A stretch of DNA of 64,000 bases from Sebaldella termitidis ATCC 33386 (GCF_000024405.1 NC_013517.1:434001-498000); one strand, 5' to 3'; shown: positions 35,101 to 44,496, numbered from the stretch's first letter. The notes: generated from the sequence alone by a model not told the origin. Translations and numbers: made by a program.

Positions 35101-35640
35101 GCAACAGTAGCGGCAGGTAAAAGTGTGGAAGGCGGGGTTATTGGAGATGACGGGAGGTTTTATACAACTTTAGATGATGAGCTTTTATATGGATATAATA
35201 AGGCACAAGATGCTTATTCAAGAATTTTAGGAAAAAGAAAATTTTCTGAATTATCAGTTCAAGATCAAAGATTATTGGCACGTGAGTTTTCTAAAAGATC
35301 ACCGGTTAAGATACCAGAAAATGCTAAGATTAAAGTTCAAAGTAAACCAGCGGGTTATGAACAAATATCGTATAATTGGAGAGACACGAACTATAAGTAT
35401 GAGATAAGGTGGCATACAAGAACGCCTGGTGCACCAGAGGGACAGGGAAATACTTGGGTTATAAGAAGGACAATACCGGGAACTGGTGGGAATACAAAAC
35501 CTGCCAACCATTATTCATTGGATGATAATACATGGGTGACAGAGGTAGAGTGGAGAAATGCAATAAAAGCAAGAAAATACGGAGTACCAACATTAAGAGA
35601 GAGTGAAATATTAGATAGAGGTCATTGGAGGGATTATTAA
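35069..35640 (+). pseudogene. Orphan Ntox30-like toxin-tip cassette (copy 2)
   Basis: The frame matches the linker and toxin of the full-length effector from SLRNNGATVAAGKS to the end, about 180 residues. There is no PAAR or pre-toxin part, a TAG lies just upstream in frame, and the first possible start is a GTG (35125) inside the linker without a good ribosome site. The toxin frame itself is intact. The variable part after NTWV differs from copy 1. Probably silent unless recombined onto the linker of the effector gene. Confidence 0.75.
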
Positions 35641-36038
35641 TGGAAAAAATAAGAGAGAGTGAATTTTATGAAGGCTTCGAAGAAGAAGAAATAGATCTAA
35701 TATATAAAAAGGATGGAGAGGAAATAAGAAGATTAGAAATTTGGGAAGGATATTTTTCAACACTGCTAAATGAAATGATAACAGAAGAGACAGAAGCTGA
35801 GGGATTATTATATGTATATAGTGTTTATGAAGGTTGGTATGAAGATGAAAATCCTTGGAAAATACCTGATATTACTCAAGCTATAACTCAATTTAAAAAT
35901 TATGAAAAAAAATTAATGATAAATAAAAAAGAAATAGATAAAATTTGGCCAGAGATTCCGAAAATTTTGGAACGAATATTAAAATTTTTAGAAGAGGCTA
36001 GAAAAAATAATGGTGAAGTGTACATAGAGTATCTTTAA
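35640..36038 (+). CDS. Ntox30-type immunity protein (family member 2)
   Basis: A 132-residue relative of the protein at 34569, with divergent N-terminal half (SEFYEGFEEEEIDLIYKKDG) and conserved YFSTLLNEM, ENPWKIPDI and GEVYIEYL. The ATG at 35640 overlaps the toxin stop (TAATG); an upstream TTG is not used. It sits directly after the copy 2 toxin tip, so specific protection is inferred. Confidence 0.78.
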   Translation: MEKIRESEFYEGFEEEEIDLIYKKDGEEIRRLEIWEGYFSTLLNEMITEETEAEGLLYVYSVYEGWYEDENPWKIPDITQAITQFKNYEKKLMINKKEIDKIWPEIPKILERILKFLEEARKNNGEVYIEYL

Positions 36039-36178
36039 TAAAATTAGAGAAAATGTATGAATTATTAATTTATAAAATGGATTAGAGAAAAGTCTAATTC
36101 ATTTAAGTAAGTGAATAATTAAATAGAATATTTTTTGTGGAAAGAAGTAATATTTTATAGTTTAAAAAATAACGGAGT
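36039..36178 (+). repeat. Array A spacer repeat, copy 2
   Basis: Same spacer as at 34965, with a few changes, here leading into an EndoU cassette rather than an Ntox30 one. The spacer therefore belongs to the array, not to one toxin family. Confidence 0.7.
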
Positions 36179-36728
36179 GACAGTAGCGGCAGGTAAAAGT
36201 GTGGAAGGCGGGGTTATTGGAGATGACGGGAAGTTTTATTCAAATAAATTAAGTGATGAATTTAAAAGACTGGAATATAAGACATTTATTTCAGAAAAGA
36301 CTGAGAATAAGATTTTAAGAGGGGAACTTAATTCCAAAAAAATAGTTATAGGAGGGCACTCACCTGAAATTAATGATATGAGCACTAAATATTGGATCAA
36401 GGAAACTATAAAAATAAATCCTGATGGAACTAGAGTTGTTAGATATAAGAAAATTTTTCCAGATGGAACAAGTTCAAAACTAAAAAAATCAATAATTTTT
36501 CCGGAAACTTGGAGTGATACAGATATAATAAATTCAATAAAACAGATAGGAGATACAGAAGCAATAGGGGTAAGGGTGAGAGATCAAACCACTATTCATA
36601 GAGGAACTGTAAATGGAGTGCAAATAGAAGTAATGAAGATTGGGAGCTATACAACAAGTGGATATCCAACAGGAGGTTATCCTATGGATTTAATAAAAAA
36701 TGATTTTATACCAATAATATTTGAATAA
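36135..36728 (+). CDS. Orphan EndoU nuclease toxin cassette
   Basis: A 197-residue frame: array linker (GKSVEGGVIGDDGKFY) followed by a bacterial EndoU-type RNase domain. EndoU signs are VIGGHSPEIN (first catalytic His region), the Lys in KLKKSIIFPETWSDTDIINSI, and SYTTSGYPTGGYP at the end. EndoU toxins cleave RNA, often tRNA. The only start is a TTG at 36135 with weak ribosome site, and no PAAR part is present, so this is a reserve cassette. A truncated immunity gene follows. Confidence 0.8.
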   Translation: MWKEVIFYSLKNNGVTVAAGKSVEGGVIGDDGKFYSNKLSDEFKRLEYKTFISEKTENKILRGELNSKKIVIGGHSPEINDMSTKYWIKETIKINPDGTRVVRYKKIFPDGTSSKLKKSIIFPETWSDTDIINSIKQIGDTEAIGVRVRDQTTIHRGTVNGVQIEVMKIGSYTTSGYPTGGYPMDLIKNDFIPIIFE

Positions 36729-36742
36729 TTAAGGAGGCTTAT

Positions 36743-37039
36743 ATGGCGGTATCATTGTATGAAGAACTTAATTCATATTTGAAAAATTCTGAATACTGGT
36801 ATGAAGAATGCTGGTATGAAGAGGGAAGTGGTAAAGTAAGTGAAATGCTTTCAAAATTTACACAAGAAGATTGGAATAATTTAACAAGAGAAATATTTAA
36901 TAAATCAGTGGATTATCAAGAGAAGATAGCTTATTGTATGAATGATATTGATAATAAAAATGAATTAGAATTTTTAATATACATGACAAAAAATGCTAAA
37001 GATTCTATAGTATTTGAAAATTGTTTAGATTCTCTGTAA
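36743..37039 (+). pseudogene. Truncated EndoU-immunity gene
   Basis: Ninety-eight residues nearly identical to the first 98 of the intact protein at 38694 (SLYEELNSYLKNSEYWYEE...), then cut at about 37035, where a different toxin fragment is joined. AAGGAGG precedes the ATG. It lacks the last third, so function is doubtful. Confidence 0.75.
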
Positions 37040-37406
37040 AAATATTGGAACACAAATAGAAGGGAAAGTGGGAGAATTTGTTCAGGAGAGAGTGGAGATA
37101 GAGAAATTTGGGCAGAAACTAAAGAATGTTAAAACAAATGAAATAGCTGCAGAAATAGATATAGAAACAAAAACTCAAATTATTGAAATTAAAAAATCTG
37201 CAAGTAGTATTGAGTTAGAGCAAATTGAAAAATATATAAATCCTTTGGATAATAATTTCATTAATTATAGTGGGAAAGAAGTAATTATATATATTGATAA
37301 ACCATTAGCGGGGAGCAAAATTCCAAGATATAAAATTAATTTTATAAATAGTAAAGGAATAAAAATAGTAAATTCATTAGAAGAATTATCGGAGGTGTTA
37401 AAATAA
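37038..37406 (+). pseudogene. C-terminal fragment of a PD-(D/E)XK-type nuclease toxin
   Basis: About 122 codons without own start, joined to the broken immunity gene. AAEIDIETKTQIIEIKKS has the D...ExK arrangement of restriction-endonuclease-fold toxins. The end has INSLEELSEVLK. The linker and N-terminus are missing, so it is a relic tip. The ATG of the next gene overlaps its stop (TAATG), the array's rule for toxin and immunity pairs. Confidence 0.6.
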
Positions 37407-37888
37407 TGGGAATAAGTGCATTTGTAATGTTCGAGAGGGGAAAAAGTATATCAATAGAAAGAATGTTGCAAGAATTAAAAGAAGAATGTGAAAAATCTGG
37501 ACTATATTTTAAGTTATCAGAATATGGTTATGAATTAGGTGTAGGTGGAATAAGAATGCATGTAGTTGTGGATGAAATGGCTAATTATGATAGTGATAAT
37601 AAAGATACTGCACTTTATATGGATTTTTATGAAGAACCTAATAAATTTAATTATGTATTTTTAGATGAATATGATGATATCGAATTATTTCAAGCCATTA
37701 TAATTAATAGGTTTAGTGATAGAGAAAAATTATTGTTAAAATTTTTATATATAGTATTAAAAAAATATCCACATGGAATAGCTTGGCCAGAAACAGATTG
37801 GATTTACACTTTAGAAGATTTGGAAAAAATAGTAAAGAAACCTTATGATGAAGATTGGTTTATCAAGAATCCTAAAAAATTAATATAA
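37406..37888 (+). CDS. Probable immunity protein for the REase-type toxin
   Basis: A 160-residue acidic protein (SAFVMFERGKSISIERMLQE.. to WFIKNPKKLI), overlapping the toxin fragment's stop by one base. I do not recognise the family. Position alone makes it an immunity gene; it has outlived an intact partner and could now protect against related toxins of neighbours. Confidence 0.7.
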   Translation: MGISAFVMFERGKSISIERMLQELKEECEKSGLYFKLSEYGYELGVGGIRMHVVVDEMANYDSDNKDTALYMDFYEEPNKFNYVFLDEYDDIELFQAIIINRFSDREKLLLKFLYIVLKKYPHGIAWPETDWIYTLEDLEKIVKKPYDEDWFIKNPKKLI

Positions 37889-37986
37889 ATTTAAAAAAAT
37901 ATACTCTAGTAAAGTTGTAACAGAAAGAGAATGGGTGAAGTATACAGACAAAGTAAAAAATAATTTAGTACAATATTGAAAATCAG
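37889..37986 (+). other. Spacer with toxin-tail relic
   Basis: A short frame (VVTEREWVKYTDKVKNNLVQY, broken by stops before and after) resembles a toxin tail, but no family can be named. Confidence 0.3.
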
Positions 37987-38414
37987 AATATCCTGATATT
38001 GTATTTCATATAGATGACAGCCTTGTGGGAAAGCCAATACCGCACATTTTATTTCAGTTTGGAGAAACAGATTTTGAATTTTTGAACAGAATGCTGAATA
38101 TAATGAATTACGGACTGACAACACACTTAGATTCTGTAGTGTGTGGCCTTTATGTGGATAAAAAATAAGACAGTACAGTGTGAAATGGTACTTGTAGATA
38201 TAAATGACAAACAGCTCAGACATGATTTTCCTTTGATAATAAATGAGAAAATGAGCGGTTTTGCAGTGGAAGCTAAGGTAGTGGAATTAGGCGGAGAAAA
38301 TGAGATAGCTACAGTTACACTGGATTTTACAGATGGTCTGGCAAGGCTTACAGATAGGAAATCACTGGCATATAAAGATAATTATGCTGGGATATTTAAG
38401 TTTTTTTATACTAC
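37987..38414 (+). pseudogene. vgrG fragment with internal deletion
   Basis: The DNA is nearly identical to two parts of the first vgrG gene: about 31158-31310 followed directly by about 31481-31740. The 170 bases between are lost and the frame is broken. It then joins an EndoU fragment. It shows that vgrG itself has recombined into the array. Confidence 0.85.
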
Positions 38415-38680
38415 ATGGAACAAGTTCAAAATTAAAAAAATCAACAATTTTTCCGGAAACTTGGAGTGATACAGATATAATAAATTCAATAAACCAGATA
38501 GGAGATACAGAAGCAATAGGGGTAAGAATGAGAGATCAAACAACTCTTCATAGAGGAACCGTAAATGGAGTACAAATAGAAGTAATGAAGATTGGGAGCT
38601 ATACAACAAGTGGATATCCAACAGGAGGTTATCCTATGGATTTAATAAAAAATGATTTTATACCAATAATATTTGAATAA
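38415..38680 (+). pseudogene. EndoU toxin 3' fragment fused behind the vgrG relic
   Basis: From TGGAACAAGTTCAAA onward the DNA matches the second half of the EndoU cassette at 36135 (KSTIFPETWSDTDIINSI.. to ..TTSGYPTGGYPMDL). The first catalytic His region is missing, so it should be inactive. An intact immunity gene follows. Confidence 0.85.
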
Positions 38681-38693
38681 TAAGGAGGCTTAT

Positions 38694-39152
38694 ATGGCGA
38701 TATCATTGTATGAAGAACTTAATTCATATTTGAAAAATTCAGAATACTGGTATGAAGAATATTGGTATGAAGAGGGGAGTGGTAAAGTAAGTGAAATACT
38801 TTCAAAATTTACACAAGAAGATTGGAATAATTTAATAAAAGAAATATTTAATAAATCAGTGGATTATCAGGAGAAGATAGCTTATTGTATGAATGATATT
38901 GATAATAAAAATGAATTAGAATTTTTAATATACATGACAAAAAATGCTAAAGATTCTATAGTATTTGAAAATTGTCTAGATTCTCTAATAGAATTTGTGA
39001 CACCTGAAACAAAGTTTAGATTTTTAAGTGATGATCAATTGATTATATTAATTACTGGTGGGATAAGAAAAGAAACGATAGAAGGAAATGGAAGAAATAA
39101 GATATATAAAACAATATATGAGCAGTTTTTTGAAAAGTTAAATAATAAATAA
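38694..39152 (+). CDS. EndoU-immunity protein (intact copy)
   Basis: A 152-residue protein rich in Tyr, Trp and Glu at its start (YWYEEYWYEEGSGK) and helical later. It is near-identical to the truncated copy at 36743 and related to the protein at 44498; all three follow EndoU cassettes. AAGGAGG precedes the ATG. Inferred to bind the EndoU toxin in the cytoplasm. Confidence 0.78.
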   Translation: MAISLYEELNSYLKNSEYWYEEYWYEEGSGKVSEILSKFTQEDWNNLIKEIFNKSVDYQEKIAYCMNDIDNKNELEFLIYMTKNAKDSIVFENCLDSLIEFVTPETKFRFLSDDQLIILITGGIRKETIEGNGRNKIYKTIYEQFFEKLNNK

Positions 39153-39215
39153 GGAAAATTATTAAATAGAAGATTTTTGTGGGGAGAAATAATATTTTAT
39201 GGTTAAGAAATAACG
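39153..39215 (+). repeat. Array A spacer repeat, short copy
   Basis: Only the right half of the array spacer is present (ATTAAATAGAAG.TTTTTGTGGGG...), ahead of another Ntox30-like cassette. Confidence 0.6.
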
Positions 39216-39757
39216 GAGCAACAGTAGCGGCAGGTAAAAGTGTGGAAGGCGGGGTTATTGGAGATGGCGGGAGGTTTTATACAGCTTTAGATGATGAGCT
39301 TTTATATGGATATAATGAGGTACAAGATGCTTATTCAAGAATTTTAGGAAAAAGAAAATTTTCTGAATTATCGGTTCAGGATCAGAGATTATTGGCACGT
39401 GAGTTTTCTAAGAGATCATCGGTTAAGATACCAGAAAATGCTAAAATTAAGGTTCAAAGTAAACCAGCGGGTTATGAACAGATAGTGTATAAGTGGAGAG
39501 ATGCTAATTATAAGTATGAGATAAGGTGGCATACAAGAACGCCTGGTGCACCAGAGGGACAGGGAAATACTTGGGTTGTGCTAAGGACAACGCCAGGAAC
39601 TGGCGGTAATACAGTTGCAGTTGATCATTATTTATTGAATGATAATACATGAGTATTAGGTGATGACTGGCAACAAGCGATAAGAGTGAGAAAATACGGT
39701 GTGCCAACATTAAGAGAAATAGAAATTTTAGATATGGGTCATTGGAGTGATAATTAA
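39179..39757 (+). pseudogene. Ntox30-like toxin-tip cassette with a premature stop (copy 3)
   Basis: Linker plus toxin, very like copies 4 and 5. A TGA after LLNDNT (39650-39652) replaces the TGT found in copy 5 and the TGG found in copies 1, 2 and 4. Beyond it the frame is open and ends LDMGHWSDN at 39757. The last 35 residues are therefore not made. The start is a GTG/TTG without a good ribosome site. Confidence 0.78.
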
Positions 39758-40161
39758 TGGATCGAATAAGAGATAGTGAGTTTTATGAAGGTTTTGAGGG
39801 CGAGGGAGAAATAGATTTGATATATAAAAAAGAGGGTAAAGAAATAAAACGATTAGAGATTTGGTATGGATATTTTTCAAAATTATTAAATAAGATGATA
39901 CAAAATGAAATGGAAATTGAGGGTTTATTATATGAACATAGTATACATGCAGGATGGTATGAAGATGAGGAGCCATGGGAAATAATGGATGTAAATCAAG
40001 CAATAACTCAATTTAAAAATTACAAAGAAAAAAAGTTAACAGAAAATAAAAGAGAAATGTCTGAAATTTGGCCAGAGATTCCGAAAGTTTTAGAAAGAAT
40101 ATTAGAATTCTTAGAAGAAGCTAAAGAAAATAATGGTAAAGTGTACATAGAATATCTCTAA
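39757..40161 (+). CDS. Ntox30-type immunity protein (family member 3)
   Basis: A 134-residue relative of the protein at 34569, closest to member 2 at the start (SEFYEGFEGEGEIDLIYKK). Conserved EEPWEIMDV and GKVYIEYL. The ATG overlaps the toxin stop by one base. The immunity frame is intact even though its toxin is broken. Confidence 0.78.
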   Translation: MDRIRDSEFYEGFEGEGEIDLIYKKEGKEIKRLEIWYGYFSKLLNKMIQNEMEIEGLLYEHSIHAGWYEDEEPWEIMDVNQAITQFKNYKEKKLTENKREMSEIWPEIPKVLERILEFLEEAKENNGKVYIEYL

Positions 40162-40300
40162 TAAAATTACAAAAAATATATAGGCGATTAATTTGTAAAA
40201 TGGGTTAGAGCATTCTCTGACCAATTTAAGTAAGAGGATAATTAAATAGAAGATTTTTTGTAAGGATAAGTAATACTTCATAGTTTAAGAAATAACGGAG
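40162..40300 (+). repeat. Array A spacer repeat, copy 4
   Basis: Same layout as at 34965, with more substitutions, leading into the next Ntox30-like cassette. Confidence 0.65.
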
Positions 40301-40839
40301 CGACAGTAGCGGCAAGTAAAAGTGTGAAGGGTGGGGTTAGTGGAGATGACGGGAGGTTTTATACAGCTTTAGATGATGAGCTTTTATATGGATATAATGA
40401 GGCACAAGATGCTTATTCAAGAATTTTAGGAAAAAGAAAATTTTCTGAATTATCGGTTCAGGATCAGAGATTATTGGCACGTGAGTTTTCTAAGAGATCA
40501 CCGGTTAAGATACCAGAAAATGCTAAAATTAAGGTTCAAAGTAAACCAGCGGGTTATGAACAGATAGTGTATAAGTGGAGAGATGCTAATTATAAGTATG
40601 AGATAAGGTGGCATACAAGAACGCCTGGTGCACCAGTAGATCAGGGGAATACTTGGGTTGTGCTAAGGACAACACCAGGAACTGGTGGGACTACAAAAGC
40701 AGTTGATAATTATTTATTAAATGATAGAACATGGGTAACAGGAAAAGAATGGTCTGATGCAATAACAGCTAGAAAATATGGTATGCCAACATTAAGAGAA
40801 ATAGAAATATTAGATAGAGGACATTGGAGGGATTATTAA
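40280..40839 (+). pseudogene. Orphan Ntox30-like toxin-tip cassette (copy 4)
   Basis: The linker has drifted (GKS is SKS, and GGVIGDD is GGVSGDD), but the toxin frame of about 170 residues is open to its end (EILDRGHWRDY). There is no PAAR domain and no good start. Variable residues in the second half (GTTKAVDNYLLNDRTWVTGKEW) distinguish it from the other copies. Confidence 0.72.
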
Positions 40840-41240
40840 TGGTAATAATAAATAATAAATATTATGAAGGATTTGAAGGTGAAATAGAGATAGATTTAAT
40901 TTATAAAAAAAATGGAGTTGAGATAGAGAGATTAGAGATTTGGAATGGTTACTTTTCAGCATTACTAACAGGTATGTTACAATTAGGGACGGAACCTATA
41001 GGGATATTACATGAGTATAATTTAAGAGAAGGGTGGTACGAAGATGAGAATCCATGGAAGATACCAGATATTGCTCAAGCGATAACTCAATTTAGTAATT
41101 ATAGTGAAAGTAATTTTAGTGAGGAGGAAAGGCCGGGGAAGCTTCTCTTGAGCTCTCTTCTGAAAGTATTAGAAAGTATAATACAATTTTTAGAAAAAGC
41201 TAAAAAAAATTGTGGAGAAGTTTATATAGAATATCTTTAA
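40839..41240 (+). CDS. Ntox30-type immunity protein (family member 4)
   Basis: A 133-residue relative of the protein at 34569 (NKYYEGFEGEIEIDLIYKKN.. to CGEVYIEYL). The ATG overlaps the preceding toxin stop (TAATG). Its middle part differs from the other members, as expected if each is matched to its own toxin variant. Confidence 0.78.
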   Translation: MVIINNKYYEGFEGEIEIDLIYKKNGVEIERLEIWNGYFSALLTGMLQLGTEPIGILHEYNLREGWYEDENPWKIPDIAQAITQFSNYSESNFSEEERPGKLLLSSLLKVLESIIQFLEKAKKNCGEVYIEYL

Positions 41241-41375
41241 TAAAATTATAAAAAATATAAATTATTAATTTATAAAATGGGTTAGAGAAAAATCTAATTC
41301 ATTTAAGTAAGTGAATAATTAAATAGAAGGTTTTTTGTAGGGGGAAGTAATATTTTATAGTTTAAGAAATAACGG
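41241..41375 (+). repeat. Array A spacer repeat, copy 5 (nearly identical to copy 1)
   Basis: The spacer and the following linker and first half of the toxin match 34965-35400 almost base for base, about 6.3 kb away. This points to recent gene conversion or duplication. Confidence 0.8.
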
Positions 41376-41916
41376 AGCAACAGTAGCGGCAGGTAAAAGT
41401 GTGGAAGGCGGGGTTATTGGAGATGACGGGAGGTTTTATACAACTTTAGATGATGAGCTTTTATATGGATATAATAAGGCACAAGATGCTTATTCAAGAA
41501 TTTTAGGAAAAAGAAAATTTTCTGAATTATCAGTTCAAGATCGAAGATTATTGGCACGTGAGTTTTCTAAAAGATCACCGGTTAAGATACCAGAAAATGC
41601 TAAAATTAAGGTTCAGAGTAAACCAGCGGGTTATGAACAAATATCGTATAATTGGAGAGACACGAACTATAAGTATGAGATAAGGTGGCATACAAGAACG
41701 CCTGGTGCACCAGTGGATCAGGGGAATACTTGGGTTGTGCTAAGAACAACGCCAGGAACTGGCGGTAATACAGTTGCAGTTGATCATTATTTATTGAATG
41801 ATAATACATGTGTATTAGGCGATGACTGGCAACAAGCGATAAGAGTGAGAAAATACGGTGTGCCAACATTAAGAGAAATAGAAATTTTAGATATGGGTCA
41901 TTGGAGTGATAATTGA
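41345..41916 (+). pseudogene. Orphan Ntox30-like toxin-tip cassette (copy 5)
   Basis: The first half is like copy 2 and the second half like copy 3 (NTVAVDHYLLNDNTC), so it looks like a mosaic. The frame is open to LDMGHWSDN. One residue that is Trp in other copies (NTWV) is Cys here. No PAAR part or good start. Confidence 0.75.
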
Positions 41917-42311
41917 TGCTAATAATAGATGATAGATATTATAGAGAATATGAGGGAGAAGGAGAAATAGATTTTATATGTCAAAAAAATGGAAGGAAAG
42001 TAAAAAAAATACAAATTTGGGAAGGATATTTTTTAAGCATATTGAATGGATTAATAAAAAATGGAGAAAAACCTGTGGGAATGCTATGTATGTTGTTAAT
42101 AAGTGATACATGGGATAAAGAACCTTGGAGAATACCAGATATTCAGGAAATGATAATAGTATTTGAAAAATATGATGAAAATAACTTTAGTGAAAGTGAA
42201 AGACCGAGTAAACTTCTTTTGGATTTATTGCCGGAAGTACTGGAAAGTATAATAAAATTTTTGAAAGAAGTTAAAGAAAATAATGGTGATGTGTATATGG
42301 AGTATCTTTAA
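41916..42311 (+). CDS. Ntox30-type immunity protein (family member 5)
   Basis: A 131-residue relative of the protein at 34569 (DDRYYREYEGEGEIDFICQKNG.. to NGDVYMEYL). ATG 41916 overlaps the toxin stop (TGATG). It is the most divergent of the family in the middle part (MLCMLLISDTWDKEPW). Confidence 0.77.
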   Translation: MLIIDDRYYREYEGEGEIDFICQKNGRKVKKIQIWEGYFLSILNGLIKNGEKPVGMLCMLLISDTWDKEPWRIPDIQEMIIVFEKYDENNFSESERPSKLLLDLLPEVLESIIKFLKEVKENNGDVYMEYL

Positions 42312-42419
42312 TAAAATTCGAAAAAATGTACAAATTATTAATTTATAAAATAGGTTAGAAAATAGTCTGACTCATTTAAGTAAGTGAAGAATTTTATATA
42401 GATTAAATTAGTCTAAATA

Positions 42420-42690
42420 GAAAGTATGAGAATTTGAAAAAAAGCGGATACACCCGAAAGGGAATCCATACGATGATGTGAGCATAGAAAGTTTTTATTC
42501 AGTATTAAAAAAGAACTGATTTATGCATTAGGAGAAAAAAGTTTCATAGAATTAAAGCAATATTTGTTTGTGTATATAGAAGGGTTCTGTAATACGAGGA
42601 GAATCCAAAAAAAATCAAGTTATTTATCTTCAAGAGAATATTTGAAAAAAAATCTTAACAGACAAGAAAAATGTGTCCAAGTTATTGACA
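42420..42690 (+). pseudogene. IS3-family orfB 3' fragment in the toxin array
   Basis: A degenerate frame reads HPKGNPYDDVSIESFYSVLKK, then after a shift IELKQYLFVYIEGFCNTRRIQKKSSYLSSREYLKK. This is the C-terminal part of an IS3-type transposase. It ends with a GTGTCCAAGTTATTGA sequence, like the one that follows the fragment at 61440. No 5' part is present. Confidence 0.75.
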
Positions 42691-42694
42691 TAAG

Positions 42695-42792
42695 TTCAAT
42701 ATCCAGATTTAAATGGAGCAGAGATATTAATTTTTACTGAAAGAATTCCATGTGCAGGATGTGCTTTAGATATATCGACATTTGATAAAAAT
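42695..42792 (+). pseudogene. Relic of a deaminase-type toxin
   Basis: An open stretch reads YPDLNGAEILIFTERIPCAGCALDISTF (quoted in parts: GAEILIFTERIPCAGC). PCxxC after a strand is the zinc-binding part of cytidine-deaminase-fold toxins. The His/Cys-Glu motif and N-terminus are missing, and a stop follows. Confidence 0.55.
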
Positions 42793-42867
42793 TGATTTAA
42801 TACAATAATAAATGTATTTGATACAAATGGGGAATTATTGCTCTAAGACTAAAAAGGAGATTGAATT

Positions 42868-43296
42868 ATGAATGTATTTAAATTAAAGAAATTTACAAGA
42901 AGTGATTTTAATTATTTTAATAATTTAAATTTAATGAGTGAGGTATCACTTGTATCTGCTTGTTTAAATGAGTTTAGTTTTAGAACTGAGGAGGAGAAAA
43001 GAGGAGAAATAGTGGTATATTTGGAATTATTTATGTGTACAGAACATACAGGAGAGTTTTTGAAATATCATTATGATGAATTAGAAAAAATTATTAAAAA
43101 ATATGAAACTATTGATAATAAATATTTTAGTGATTTTGAAAATGAAGAGATAAAAAGTATGTTGAAAAAATACAGAGATAGGGTAAAAGATATGGATATA
43201 ACAGAAGTAACAGAAAATGGAGAATATAGGATATATTCTGTAAAAGAAAACAATGAATTAGAATTAAAATTTAATAAATTGAGAGTTCTTGAATAA
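42868..43296 (+). CDS. Probable immunity protein for the deaminase-type toxin (member 1)
   Basis: A 142-residue helical, acidic protein (SDFNYFNNLNLMSEVSLVSACLNEFSF...). It is related to the protein at 43529 by the shared segment LI.ACLNEFSF.(S/T)EE...EIVVYLELF.C. AAAAGGAGA precedes the ATG. It follows a deaminase relic; function inferred from position. Confidence 0.72.
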   Translation: MNVFKLKKFTRSDFNYFNNLNLMSEVSLVSACLNEFSFRTEEEKRGEIVVYLELFMCTEHTGEFLKYHYDELEKIIKKYETIDNKYFSDFENEEIKSMLKKYRDRVKDMDITEVTENGEYRIYSVKENNELELKFNKLRVLE

Positions 43297-43299
43297 TGG

Positions 43300-43532
43300 A
43301 AGGATTTTTGATGGAATATAGATGTATTTAAATTGGAGAAATTTTAAAAAAATGATTTTAATTATTTTGATAGTAGATAAATATCAGAATTTAAAAGGAT
43401 TAAGCATATTGTTATTTATAGAAAGAATACTGTCAAAAAAATGATGAAATATTTAAGTACTTAATAGAGAAAGGATTAAATAAAGTTAAGAAAATGATTG
43501 TAGATCCTAATATATTATATGAGGTGAAATGA
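43300..43532 (+). pseudogene. Second deaminase-toxin relic with a duplicated immunity start
   Basis: At 43318-43370 the DNA repeats the first bases of the gene at 42868. Then a broken frame reads YQNLKGLSILLFIERILSKK, similar in pattern to the deaminase relic, and in another frame EIFKYLIEKGLNKVKKMIVD, to a stop at 43530. The expected PCxxC is gone. Confidence 0.45.
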
Positions 43533-43885
43533 TGAGAAATGTTACTGAACTTAAAGAAGAGACTAAAGAGTGTTTTGAATATTTTGAAAAACTCACAGAA
43601 GAATTGGGTGGTTATACAAAAGCTTCCTTAATTGGGATATGTTTAAATGAATTTAGCTTTAGTAGTGAAGAAAAAAAAATAGAAAAAATAGTTATATATT
43701 TAGAATTATTTAATTGTATAGAAAAATATAAAGAAATATATATGTATCATTATAATGAATTAAATGAAATTATAGAAAATTTCAAAGTTAAAGATTTTAA
43801 ATATTTTAATGAAAAAGATAGAAAAGATATAGAAAAAATGATAAGTTTTTATAAGTCTAGAATTAAAAATATGTTGATAATATAA
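43529..43885 (+). CDS. Probable immunity protein for the deaminase-type toxin (member 2)
   Basis: A 118-residue helical protein related to the one at 42868. GAGGTG precedes it; two ATGs are adjacent, and the second (43532) has the better spacing. The start overlaps the stop of the toxin relic (ATGA). It is intact although its toxin is not. Confidence 0.72.
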   Translation: MMRNVTELKEETKECFEYFEKLTEELGGYTKASLIGICLNEFSFSSEEKKIEKIVIYLELFNCIEKYKEIYMYHYNELNEIIENFKVKDFKYFNEKDRKDIEKMISFYKSRIKNMLII

Positions 43886-43908
43886 AGATTTTGGAAAGAG
43901 CTGCATAT

Positions 43909-44496
43909 ATGAAAATCAGCTCTTTTGGCGCTACAAATGATATTAGTAAGAAATATCAGGCAGGACCGTCTGTGAAGAGTAAGTTTACAGAATTGAAGGC
44001 TTATTATTCAAGAGGTTTGTCAGAAGAGGAGATGATACTTTATGGTTTGAGAAATAACGGAGCGACAGTAGCGGCAGGTAAAAGTGTGGAAGGCGGGGTT
44101 ATTGGAGATGATGGGAGGTTTTATTCAAATAAATTAAGTGATGAATTTAAGAGATTAGAGTATAAAACATTTATTTCGGAAAAGGCTGAGAATAAGATTT
44201 TAAGAGGGGAGCTTAATTCAAAAAAAAGAATTATGGGGGGACATTCATCTGAAATTAATGGTGTAACTACTGAGTATTTGTTAGAAGAAACTGTAAAAAT
44301 AAATTCTGATGCTACAGCTTCGAAAATAAAAACATCAACTCTTTTTCCTGAAACTTGGAGTGATGCAGATATAATTAATTCTGTAAAACAGATAGGTGAT
44401 ACCCCAGCAATAGGAATCAGAATGGAAGACAAGGCAACTATTCATTTAGGACGCGTAAATAATGTAGAGATAGTAGTGATAAAAATAGGAGGCTAA
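43909..44496 (+). pseudogene. EndoU toxin cassette with deleted C-terminus
   Basis: This cassette has a longer piece of the effector's pre-toxin region than the others, beginning YQAGPSVKSKFTELKAYY (the full effector has YQAGPAVKSKF), then the linker and EndoU domain (MGGHSSEING, TSTLFPETWSDADII). The frame stops after VVIKIGG, before the SYxTSGYPTG segment that ends the other EndoU copies. The break is at AGGAGGCT, where the immunity gene's ribosome site begins. The toxin is therefore probably dead. Confidence 0.75.

Noticed and set aside
38143-38469. Plus-strand frame of 108 codons as a gene
   Set aside because: It is the vgrG relic in its original frame, running into the EndoU junction.
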